Positions 1-8,841 of a stretch of DNA of 15,638 nucleotides are shown here, piece after piece. The first letter of the stretch is position 1; each line of letters starts with the position of its first letter. The notes under the pieces are model-generated. The model searched no databases. It saw nothing but the letters and a program-made list of their open reading frames with translations, and had not been told where the DNA came from. The DNA is from Entamoeba invadens IP1 (lineage: Eukaryota > Evosea > Mastigamoebida > Endamoebidae), in NCBI RefSeq assembly GCF_000330505.1, contig NW_004191857.1:27844-43481 (forward strand), written 5' to 3'. The position numbers were made by a program, and so were the translations under genes.

Positions 1-49
1 TTTTAATATAATATATCATAAAAGTCAAACTAATATCCCCTAATTTTCT

Positions 50-2315
50 GGAGACCCAATATTCGTGAAGTATATAAACAAACAGTTGTTGTTTTGAGTA
101 AACATACCAGATTTTGTAACAGTCATACCTAAAGAATGTTTTAAAGGGTGTGTTCATCTCTAGGATGTGAAAATCCCAAATACACTTTTAAGCTTTGAAT
201 GAAAAGTATTTGCAAGATGTATTCGACTCAAACCAATCACCACTCCTCAAAGTGTGACATCAATCGTAACCGATGTATTTGAAGGTTGCAAACCAAATGC
301 ATTTAATGGATTAAATCATATGCAATTTAAATTAATGTTAGATGAACTTAACATTGATAGTTCCCTTACACAAATAATGTTAAAAGATTATTCAAATTAC
401 AAGAATATCGAATGTCTCGAGATACCAATAATAACACAAGAAATAGAGCCAGAAATATTTCAGACACTCAAACACTTAAAATTTGTCAAATGAGCACCAA
501 TGTGGTTTCAGGTCATGAAAAATTCAAAGATAGAAGTTGCATTAATTCCAAATGGAATAGAAGAAATATCCAAAGGAGAACTGTTTGGAATAAACTCATT
601 AACGTTTTTGTCGATACCAGACAGCGTCGATGTTATCCAGCCTGGGGCTTTAGCATGTTGCGCACAACTGAGAAATGTGAAGTGCAGTTTAAAACATTGT
701 CAATATTTTGATCCAAGAAATATAAAAATGTTGACACTTAATAATGAAATTAAAGAGTTGTACCATCTTAATTTTGAACTAGTCAATTGAGAAAAGTTGG
801 TCATACCAGAAACAACTAAAATAATGGACAAAACAATATTCGTGGACTTCAAAAAGCTTGTGAATGTTAATATAAAGGATGCTAAATATTTGTTGAATAA
901 CAAAGTGAGTATCAAAGATGGTACAAAAACCATTTACAAAAAAGACTTTGAAGTGTGGACTAACATCAAACGTCTTGAAATTCCGATTTCAGTTACAACT
1001 ATTGAACCAAACACTTTTAACAATTGTCTGTTACTCAAACATTTGAAATGTGAAATTAAGTGGTTTAATCTACTGCCAACAAACAAAGTTGAAACTATTT
1101 TTTTCATTGGTAACATCACACAACTTTGTGGAAACTTATTTGAACAATTTTACATTCTGTTGATACTCTTTTTACCAGACAGCGTCGTTGGTATTGACCC
1201 AACTGTGCTGGACTGTTGCGGGTTTCTTATAGTAATACGATGAAATTTCCTTGCATGCCCCAATATGTCTCAAAAAACCAAGAAACGAATAAACTTTCCA
1301 AAACAAAGAGAATACATCCAACACAATTACAACTTCGAACAAGTAAAATTACATCAAATTTAACTTCAAGACACCGGAATTTGAAGTTGGCAACGACAAC
1401 TTGGATTGTATTTCTCTGAATATTTCAGAACAAATTCAGGTGGATTTATAACGGACAAGGAAGATAAATATGGTTTGGGAAATAACATGTTTCCATTTGC
1501 CGCGATGGTTGAAATTGTTTTAGATATCTTTGCGAATTTACTCTCAAAAATTCAAAATTCCAAAAAAGTTCCAGGACATCGTTTTGGAGATGGTCCAAAC
1601 GGCTTGGGGCGTCTTTTTCAGTCGACTTGAGAAGTCCATTAAGAAGTGTTCAGACATGGCTTTTTGTCAATCAGAGTACAACAGCTTTCTTCATAAACTG
1701 AGTGCATGGCTCCCTCTTCAGAGTACAGATCTTGTGAAAGCCCAGACCCACATTTTCGGCGAGTCAGTTAAAAGAATAGATTGGGGTGAAATTGCAATCA
1801 TTGGAGGTATCACAATCGCATCAATTGGAATTTCAGTCTTCTTCCCACCGGCGGCGCCTCATGTTCTTGCAGTAGCTAATGTAATGCTTGAAGGAGGGTT
1901 GGAAGTGTATCAACAACTAAAAAATGGAGATGACATCAATTGGACTGCAGTACTTATTAAATCTGGTGCTGGTGCTATTATAGGGGCAATTGCAACAAGT
2001 GGACTTGGCACAGTATACTCAGGACTTGCGATTGGAGGTACAGGAGCTCTCGAGAATTTATTATACTCAGCGGCTACGGGAGATATCAACAAAGATACAA
2101 TAAGTGACTCACTGATTGGAGGAGGGCTCGAGGGACTTACTTCTGGAGCACAAGAATGGCTGGGTGGTAAACTGTTCCCAGAATCGGTGGGTGGTGGATC
2201 GGCTCGAAAATTTAAAAATAAATTTGCTCAAGCGGAAATCGACGATTTATTATCGAAGATATCAGACAGTATTGAAGATAAGTTGATGAACAAAAACGAC
2301 TGGGATTCCAAGTAA
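50..2315 (+). pseudogene. BspA-like leucine-rich repeat protein gene with glycine-rich C-terminal region, broken
   Basis: One reading frame carries BspA/LRR_5-type repeats from about 50 to 1240, for example VIPKECFKGC near 122, SIPDSVDVI near 610 and EIPISVTTI near 975. Between repeats lies a recurring 'KC..K' spacer module. The same frame runs on through non-LRR sequence to about 1560. It is interrupted by stops at 95, 161, 200, 491, 788, 1241, 1361 and 1382. Near an A6 run (1562-1567) the reading shifts by one frame; the final part (1524-2315) is then open to a TAA at 2313. That last segment holds a hydrophobic stretch (AIIGGITIASIGISVFF) and glycine/alanine-rich sequence described separately. 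BspA-like proteins of Entamoeba form a large, partly surface-exposed family; a surface role here is inference. No start codon is identifiable, and the 5' end may be degraded or truncated. I read it as a decayed family member. Confidence 0.8.
1758..2315 (+). other. Glycine-rich hydrophobic C-terminal region resembling bacterial Rhs/polymorphic protein linkers
   Basis: This is the uninterrupted 3' part of the LRR pseudogene. It shows two modules that each open with an Asp/Asn-Trp motif (RIDWGEIAI, then DINWTAVLI) followed by small-residue helices such as SGAGAIIGAIATSGLG and SLIGGGLEGLTSGAQEW. It ends in a charged Lys/Asp tail. In bacterial Rhs and other polymorphic secreted proteins, similar 'INW..., Ga..Ga...G' stretches sit just before a variable C-terminal domain. 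Here nothing follows that could be such an effector domain, so no toxic activity is suggested. The likeness is by eye and could be convergence of glycine-zipper membrane helices. Confidence 0.45.
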
Positions 2316-2457
2316 GCCATTTTAAAGTATTATTTGTATTTGTATTATTCTAATAAAATAATAGTTTTTAAGTATTTAAAAAAAATGAAAATAAAATTAG
2401 ATTGTTGTTATTCTCTAAATGTTAATAAATATATATACATATTTATAAATTTATTAA

Positions 2458-2537
2458 GACAACGTGGCCGAGTGGTCAAACGTATGACTCGAAATCATTT
2501 CTCATTTGAGGTGTAGGTTCAAATCCTGCAGTTGTCG
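2458..2537 (+). tRNA. tRNA-Ser (CGA), degenerate
   Basis: This is an 80-nt type II (long variable arm) tRNA. The acceptor GACAACG pairs with AGTTGTC except at the last pair (G-A), and the discriminator is G. The A box TGGCCGAGTGG and B box GGTTCAAATCC are intact, and the T stem GTAGG/CCTGC pairs fully. The anticodon loop CTCGAAA gives anticodon CGA (Ser). A short variable stem CTC/GAG is present, and a T5 run directly after the gene is a good Pol III terminator. The D stem is poor: two of its three pairs are C-A, and the D arm looks about one base short. The first anticodon-stem pair is T-T. It may be a recent pseudogene, or functional but weak. No CCA is encoded, as expected for a eukaryotic tRNA gene. 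Confidence 0.75.
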
Positions 2538-2545
2538 TTTTTAAT

Positions 2546-2728
2546 AATAATAGTTTTATTTTTATTTATGTTTTTTTAAATATAATTATTGTTTTATTTG
2601 TTCATATTTTTGAGGTTTTATTATTAATAAAATACCAATTATTATCTTTTTTAATAACAATTACTGGGGTATATGGTATAAACGTAAATAAAATAAAAAC
2701 AAAGAATATTCAATAATATTGTTACTTA
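2546..2728. other. AT-rich spacer, no gene seen
   Basis: This spacer lies between the tRNA-like gene and the 3' end of the minus-strand LRR gene. Simple AT-rich sequence with no convincing ORF or structure was seen. Confidence 0.6.
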
Positions 2729-4800
2729 TCAATCACCACCCCATAAATAGCATTTATCTGCTTCATCAACACTTTCATTTTCACTTTCTTCACTTTGAAT
2801 ATATTCTTCATCGCTTTCATCTGAAACATCTTGTTTTATGGTTTTTTCAACTTTTATTTTTTGTTTAGAGTATGTATGTTTCACATTTTCCTCATCTTTG
2901 TTTATCAATGTTAAAACAAGCTCAAATTTTGGGATATTTCCCATAACCCGATAGTCAACAGTGTATAATACTGTATCACAAATATATTTGGGTTCAAATT
3001 TTATTATCTTGTTTTGTGGGAAAACAATTGTTTTATTGATGTCGATTTTTTTTAAGTCGTTCTGTGTGATTATAATCAGACAAACATGTCACAAAACACT
3101 CCTTTTTGTTATCGAAATTGTTTATTTCGTATTTCACACTTTTAAAGACGTAAGTATTTACACTTGGGATATCCACCCTTTTTAATACTAAATTACTGAT
3201 ACTCAACATCGATATATAGAAATTTGAAGAAAATAAACCACTTTTTCTCAACACAAACTTCGGCTTTTCCTTTTCAAAATTCCCAAATTTGAGCTCGAAA
3301 ATTACATTCTTGTGACTCAAGTCGGCTTTACAATTTTCAACATGGAGATCGACAAAGAGCGTTATTTCTCCTTTATAAATCTCGTTTTTAAGAACAAACC
3401 CCTCCATCAATTTTTCAATGTTCTTGTTGTTTTGTTCGGTTTTAATAATATCATCTTGAACATCATATTTTTTCGACTTTTTCTCTTTAAAATCTCCAAT
3501 AAAATTGATGTCAAATAGGATATTATTACCTTTTTAATCTTAACGTTTTTTGGTATCAATACATTTGTTAGACAACCACAATAAGAAAAGTGTTGTTTCG
3601 AATTTCGACGAGTTTTGTGTTAAATGTTATATTTGAAAGTTTGTTGCAGTGGTCAAAGGAGTATTCACCAACATACGTTGTATTATTAGGCACACTTAGT
3701 ACTATCAAATTTTTACATTCTATAAATAAAAGTGTTCCAAGTTTTTCAACTGTTGGTGGGAGATTTATTTCACAGAGTGAAGAACAGTACGCAAAACAAC
3801 TTTTTCCAATAAATCGCAAGTTTTTGTTAAACACTATTATACTAAATGAAATGCATTGATTAAAACAATAATCATTGAGATGTGTGACACTCTCCGATAT
3901 TTTAATAGTTTAAAGACTTGAGCATTTTGAGAAGCAATCACTACATAATACTCATAGAAATCAGGAAGCCCAACTTCTACAAGTGATTCACAACAATTGA
4001 AACAACACCCACCCAAGTAACTCTTTGGTTGATTATAATTATTAATGTTTACTTCACGTGAGTTGTTTTATTATAGTATTATAGTATAATTAATTTATTA
4101 ATAATAATTTAAATTGTTATAAACATATAGTGTTTATACACAAACCATTTATATTATCAGATTGTGCTGTGGAATGATATTGTGTTTGAAATGGTAAAAA
4201 TACTCTTCTCAGAGTTCGACACATTGAAAATGCTCCAGGTTCTATTTTCATCAGATTTGTTGTGATTTGGAGAGAAGTTAGTGTTGAACAACCTTCGAAA
4301 CACCTTTCATGTATTTGTGTGACGTTTTGGGGAAGAATTATAAAGTCGATGGAATTTAAAGACCGAAAAGTATCAACTCCAAGTGATGCAACTTCTTTTG
4401 GAATCGTTGATCCATATTTTAGTCTGTCATTCTTAGTGAATGTAACATCTTTGAATAAGAAATTCGAATTTTTGTTTATCACAAAAGTGTTATAATCGAC
4501 ATTGTACCACACTACTATTTTGAAAAATATGTATTTATTTGGATTTTTAGATTTTCTAGTAATTTCAACTGGTTTTTAAAATTCGTTACCAAAGGTCTCT
4601 TCTTTTGTATTCCAAATGTTTAATGACTCAATGTCCACAAAGTACTTTATTGATGTTGTGTCGAGTGGTATTGGGTTGAAGTGAAAAATTTAAATGGTAC
4701 CTCTGTATTTAGTATTCACTAATTCAAATGAAACGAAGTCATTAATGGTCTTAAATTATTTTGAAACTATCATCATGTGATATCCGTCTTTTATAACCAT
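2729..4800 (-). pseudogene. BspA-like leucine-rich repeat protein gene with acidic-tailed C-terminal region, broken
   Basis: Read from an ATG at 4800-4798. The first ~100 codons match the N-terminal region I associate with Entamoeba BspA-like proteins (HFNPIPLD, SIKYFVDIESLNIW, VVWYNVDY), with three in-frame TAA codons. LRRs follow without a stop to 4117 (SIDFIILPQNVTQIHERCF, SLQITTNLMKIEPGAF). About 90 bp of very AT-rich sequence then separates a second LRR block at about 4040-3568 (CFNCCESLVEVGLPDF, SLCEINLPPTVEKLG), which carries frameshifts near 3930 and 3575 and in-frame stops. After a shift at a T5 run (3531-3535), a non-LRR region continues to 3033, shifts again at a T8 run (3046-3053) and ends at 2729 with an acidic Ser/Asp/Glu tail and WGGD. 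Treating all blocks as one gene rests on order, strand and adjoining frames. The beta-rich C-terminal region (TVLYTVDYRVMG) is faintly arrestin-like; I do not assign it. Confidence 0.75.
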
Positions 4801-5235
4801 TTTTTATTTTTTTGTAGTTACACAAAACTTATTTATTAGTATTTGTTGTTGTTTAAAATACAATAAAAAATAATAAATTATGTAAGTTATTTTTTTAAAA
4901 AACCAACTTTAACGAACATAACATAATATAATCTTAACATTCATCAAAACCAATTATTAAATGATCATGAAAGTTTTAAACACAAAAACATGATTTTTTT
5001 GATTTACATAAATATCATAATTCAGATACTATTATGTTAATAAAATAATATTTTTTTTATTATATTATAATTTAACTATATATTTTAACATCTGAGTCGT
5101 TTGAAATTTTATAAAAATGTTAATAATAATAATATAGCGATAGTATAAAAGTATTTCAAGTTTTTTTCAAATTATAATTATTATATTTACTATAAAAATA
5201 GTTTCAAGTAACTAATAATAAGAAATAAAACAAAG
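4801..5235. promoter_or_regulatory. AT-rich divergent intergenic region
   Basis: This 435-bp gene-free stretch separates the 5' ends of two divergent genes, the LRR gene to the left and the membrane protein gene to the right, so it should hold both promoters. TATA-like strings lie at 5144-5151 and 5191-5198; the second is about 40 bp from the ATG at 5236, a sensible place given the very short 5' leaders of Entamoeba mRNAs. I found no clear GAAC or initiator element. The rest is low-complexity A/T sequence. Confidence 0.4.
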
Positions 5236-6622
5236 ATGTCAACTCATATAACACTACCTCTCTCAGTTGTGAAAGAAATAGCACTTCGTAGTGATATTCG
5301 TACATTTCTCAATAACAGAAACATGTTCCACATACTCTCAATTACAGAACGATGACATCATATATAAAACTCTTTCCAAAGAACAAGCTTTTGATAGAAA
5401 TTCATTTATTACTTTTTATACACTTCAAAACATCAATAATGCAGCTCAAATATCGAACAAGGTGTGCAGAAGCAAAAAATGGACCATTTATTTTAAAAAG
5501 AAGTTACACGCACTCTTATTTTTTATATTTACAAATCACATAGTAGATGTATTCACGTTTTCATCTTTGTTAGCGTTTAGTGTGTTATACCCCCTTTCCC
5601 TTGATGGTGTTATTGATATTAACACTGGATATATCTCTTTGTTATTACTCCCTTTTTCAATTGACGTTTATATCGGAGTATATTGGTTGAATTGTATGAT
5701 ACATGTTACCGATATCAATATTAAGCAACCCACTGAACTTGTATTTTACCCGACACCACTCTATTTATACTTTCTCGCAGTTCTCGTGAATTTTCCACAT
5801 CTTGGAGCAACTGCGTTATTTCCATTCGTTGTTTTTATAACAACGGTCTTGTTTGTTATATACTCATTTGACATATTTTCTATATCACATGTTTTACGAC
5901 CACTTTTAGTACAATTTGTAGTGAATTTTCTTTCGTGTGGTTTTCTTGTGAATTTTTGTGAGAAAGAAGACGATGAATATCTTCCTATTGATGCGAAACA
6001 AAATAGAACAAAACCAACTGGAGTTCGTATTTATTTTCATTGTTTTTCGTTGTGTAAGTCCGTTTTAATGTGTCCAGGTGTCATCATTTAAATTATTCTT
6101 TTATTTGTGAAACTGATAAGACCTGATATCTTTGGGTACACAAGTGGTATCGTTTTCATTTCTTTAATATTTGTCCTGATTGTAATTGGAGAGTTGATCA
6201 GTGGGTGTTGTTGGTTGGCCATATTCATTATTTTCATATTCCGAATCAATAGAGGCGAAAATAATGATACTATTTTTGGAAAGAATTACAAAGAAAGGGG
6301 TATTCCGGGGTGTTTCGAATCATTTTATGTGTCGGTTGTTGGAATTGTTTCGTTCGCACTTTTATTGACAACTTTGTGTTTGTGTTATGTTGTGAAATTT
6401 AATAAGGATAATTTGAAAATAGATTATATGAAGGCGTTTATTCCACTCATTGTTGGTGTTGTATTAACTTATTTATCTAGCTTTTTTAATGGAATTAAAG
6501 ATGGAAATAAATGTCCTTTGTTGTGTCCAGATTGTTGTCTGTGGATGGGGCGTTTCTGTGGAATTCACAAAAGAGATGACGTGTTAACCAAAGAATCAAA
6601 TTATTATTACCAATTTGATTAA
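5236..6622 (+). pseudogene. Multi-pass membrane protein with TMEM185-like pattern, broken
   Basis: An ATG at 5236 opens a short frame (MSTHITLPLSVVKEIALR) that stops at 5353. The continuation lies in the next frame (DDIIYKTLSKEQAFD onward) to a TAA at 6089, and that same frame resumes to a TAA at 6620. I read one gene of about 460 codons with one frameshift in roughly 5290-5353 and one in-frame stop. The product has an ~80-residue soluble N-terminus, then many hydrophobic helices in two halves separated by a polar Glu/Asp/Lys loop (CEKEDDEYLP), and a Cys-rich C-terminus. Repeated 'hydrophobic helix, L-D-G, aromatic, hydrophobic helix' units (SVLYPLSLDGVI; FVKLIRPDIFGYTSG; VVKFNKDNLKIDYMKAFIPL) resemble TMEM185/Fragile-X-F-type proteins (Pfam Tmemb_185A), whose function is not well known. 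That link is by pattern only. An unrelated membrane protein remains possible. Confidence 0.65.
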
Positions 6623-6957
6623 TTTATGTTTAAGTAAAAATTCGTTATTTGTATTTTAAAATGAATTAGAATTAAGTATATATTTTAAAACAATTAAAAA
6701 GATTTTTGTAAATTAAAGCTTTTAAACATTTTGTTTTCTACCTTAGTTGAGTTGTAAATTTGTCTAATTATTCGAAATGAACTACAAATAAATTTTAACA
6801 TATTATATTATTTCCATAATCTGCAAAAATTAAAACAATAAAGTATAAAAACATTAAAACATTATATATTTAAATAAATACAAAATGTTATGGAAATAAA
6901 GATTAAAAAATAAAAGAAATGAAAAATTATCGAATTGAAACTTTTTATCATAATATA
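6623..6957. other. AT-rich spacer upstream of the Tc1/mariner element
   Basis: TAATT-type sequence just after the stop at 6620 could serve in 3'-end formation of the membrane protein mRNA. Otherwise no gene, repeat or RNA is recognisable. The minus-strand ORF at 6854-7084 crosses the transposon end, has no family signature and looks spurious. Confidence 0.5.
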
Positions 6958-6959
6958 TA

Positions 6960-6985
6960 TTGTTTGTACGCTTAAATCTGGCATA
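6960..6985 (+). repeat. Left terminal inverted repeat of the Tc1/mariner element
   Basis: Matches the complement of 8814-8839 at 25 of 26 positions; the single difference is C against A at the tenth base. It is preceded by TA at 6958-6959. Confidence 0.93.
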
Positions 6986-7083
6986 AATGAATTTAGGAAC
7001 CCCGCATTCGTTTTTTCTTTTTTCTTTTATTTTACAGTCTTTTACAAAAATACTTTTTTGCTTTAAAAAACATCTAAAAAACA

Positions 7084-8723
7084 ATGGCTAGAAGATTTCA
7101 AGAAGAAGAAGTCGAAGAAATAGAAGAAGAAAACACAGACGAAAAATGCAAAACTATCAAGACAACAGAATACGCATGAATTTGAGGTTACTTAATAGTA
7201 ACCAGTTGAACACCCTTGGAGTGGGAACTGTTTTCTTTAATGCAAATCAAATAATAAGAAATCTCTTTCAAAATTTAAAGGAAAAATTGACAACTGCGAG
7301 ACCTGTCAACTCAAACAACGATATTGAAGAACAAACTGATATTGTCATGTCATCCACAGCATTAATAAAGAGTTACACGGAAAAAGATGTCAACAAGAAA
7401 GTTAAAGAAGGAAAAAAAAGAAGAAAGATATCTTTTATTTGTTAAAAGTATAACACAAAAAATCTGTACATTTGAAACCGCAATGAAACTATTTGAAATT
7501 AAAGAAAGAACAGCAAGAAGAATCTTGGAACGATTTGACAACGGAATAGATGTTATCGGATCTAAAAAAGGAAGAAAGGAAGGACAAAAAATATCTGTGA
7601 CATTGGAAACCACACTTTTAATTAAAAAGTTGATAAATGAAGGAGCCACTTTAACTTTGAAAAAAATTGCTGAAGCAATTGAAAACGAATCAAATAACAA
7701 TCCAAACATAACCAAATTATTAGAAACTTCAGTAGATGTTCTCATAAAGAAAATGGGTTATTTATTTAAAAGGATAAGCAAAGAACCAATTGAAAGAAAC
7801 AGTTCACTCAATATAAAAAAGAGACAAATTTGGGGAAGCACGTTTATCGAACTTGAAAAACAGGGATGTAAATTTGTATATGTTGACGAGTCTGGATTTT
7901 ACATTGGTCAGTAAACGAATTATGGTTATTTGAAAATCGGAAAATCAGTTAAAGTGGTGAGAGAAAAAACAAAACAGCCAAATTACAGTTCACTTGCTGC
8001 TTTGATACCAGGTGTTGGTATGCGAGTTGAAACCAAATTTGGTTCTTATCACAATTCAGAATTTCTCGTTTGGTGTGAACATAAACGGATTCCTTGATTG
8101 AAGATACTTTTAGTCATCGTGAAACAATAGTAGTGGTGATGGATAACGCAAAAAATCAAGTTAGAGGCCTAAATCAACTGTTTTGGAAGAAGATCTTCGT
8201 TCTAAAAACGATACCATATTCTCCACAGTGCAATGCCATCGAAAGATCGTTTTCACAAGCGAAAGCATACGTTTCTAGGTTATATTTTAACAGATTGTTG
8301 TTTGCGGAGCGATTGACAATAGTAAAGAATAACCTGTTAGAGAAAAGGTATCAAGAGTTGATTGAGCAGACAATTAACAAACACAGTGCTGCAGCAATCG
8401 GAGATGTTTATGATGCAAGGAATTTGGAAATTGAACTGAGAAACTTGGAAACTCAACATGAAAGAGAACGTGTACACATTAATGCAGAAACCACAAATCC
8501 ACTTGTTGATAAAATTGATGGTGCGGTATTCATAGAATTGATACAAAATGCATTTTCTGTTGTGTCAGAACAAAACTGTACCAATTATCACGTTCACACG
8601 TTGAAAGTTGCTTTTTGTTGTACTCTTGAAATTCCACTAGAAAACGATGATAAATTTACACACAATGTTAAGATAACCGATCCTGTATTATCTGCAATTA
8701 TTGATTCATATTGTGATAATTGA
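7084..8723 (+). pseudogene. Tc1/mariner-type (DDE) transposase, broken
   Basis: An ATG at 7084 opens an acidic N-terminus (MARRFQEEEVEEIEEE). The reading passes through three frames: shifts fall at A5 (7142-7146) and A8 (7412-7419) runs, a TAA interrupts at 7912, and a last shift lies near 8090. A helix-turn-helix is visible at about 7470-7550 (AMKLFEIKERTARRILERF), the usual DNA-binding part. The catalytic triad is visible: Asp in VYVDESGF (codon 7885), Asp in VVVMDNAK (codon 8142) and Glu in YSPQCNAIE (codon 8241). There are 32 residues between the second Asp and the Glu, against 34 in classical Tc1. About 160 residues follow the Glu, clearly more than Tc1 transposases have. The enzyme would cut and paste the element through its terminal repeats; as read here it cannot be made whole. 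Confidence 0.9.
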
Positions 8724-8813
8724 TTATTTTCTAAATGACAATTAAAACTTTTTATTACCAAACTTTTTTGTAAATTGTGTTTTGCTTTTTGGAACAAAAA
8801 TGGGGTTTTTCAA

Positions 8814-8839
8814 TATGCCAGATTTAAGCTTACAAACAA
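8814..8839 (-). repeat. Right terminal inverted repeat of the Tc1/mariner element
   Basis: Inverted copy of 6960-6985, followed directly by TA at 8840-8841. It starts about 90 bp after the transposase stop codon. Confidence 0.93.
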
Positions 8840-8841
8840 TA

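Larger units (their letters stand above)
6960..8839 (+). mobile_element. Tc1/mariner-type (IS630 superfamily) DNA transposon, 1,880 bp
   Basis: The two ends form 26-bp inverted repeats: TTGTTTGTACGCTTAAATCT... at 6960-6985 and its complement at 8814-8839, with one mismatch. A further imperfect match (AACCCC, T-rich) extends inward. Each end is flanked by TA (6958-6959 and 8840-8841), the target duplication of this superfamily. Inside lies a transposase gene on the plus strand with the three catalytic acidic residues. The boundaries therefore come from repeats, target site and coding content together. Because the transposase is interrupted, this copy is probably non-autonomous unless the breaks are sequencing errors. 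The well-preserved ends suggest a fairly recent insertion. Confidence 0.93.

Noticed and set aside
412..711. Plus-strand ORF overlapping the first LRR pseudogene
   Set aside because: It lies in a different frame from the LRR repeats and encodes no recognisable motif; a shadow of the LRR frame.
95..1384. Reassigned TGA codon as explanation for the in-frame stops
   Set aside because: TGA is only part of the picture (TAG and TAA also occur), other loci are broken by TAA, and Entamoeba uses the standard code.
5353..6091. Introns to explain the frameshift and stop in the membrane protein gene
   Set aside because: No GTTTGT...TAG pair with suitable spacing was found at either lesion.
6854..7084. 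Minus-strand ORF across the left transposon end
   Set aside because: It crosses the element boundary, is low in complexity and has no motif.
7146..7445. Separate small gene upstream of the Tc1/mariner transposase, or programmed frameshifting
   Set aside because: Frames switch at simple A runs, and the reading continues sensibly into the transposase; a broken single gene is simpler. No slippery site with a following structure was evident.
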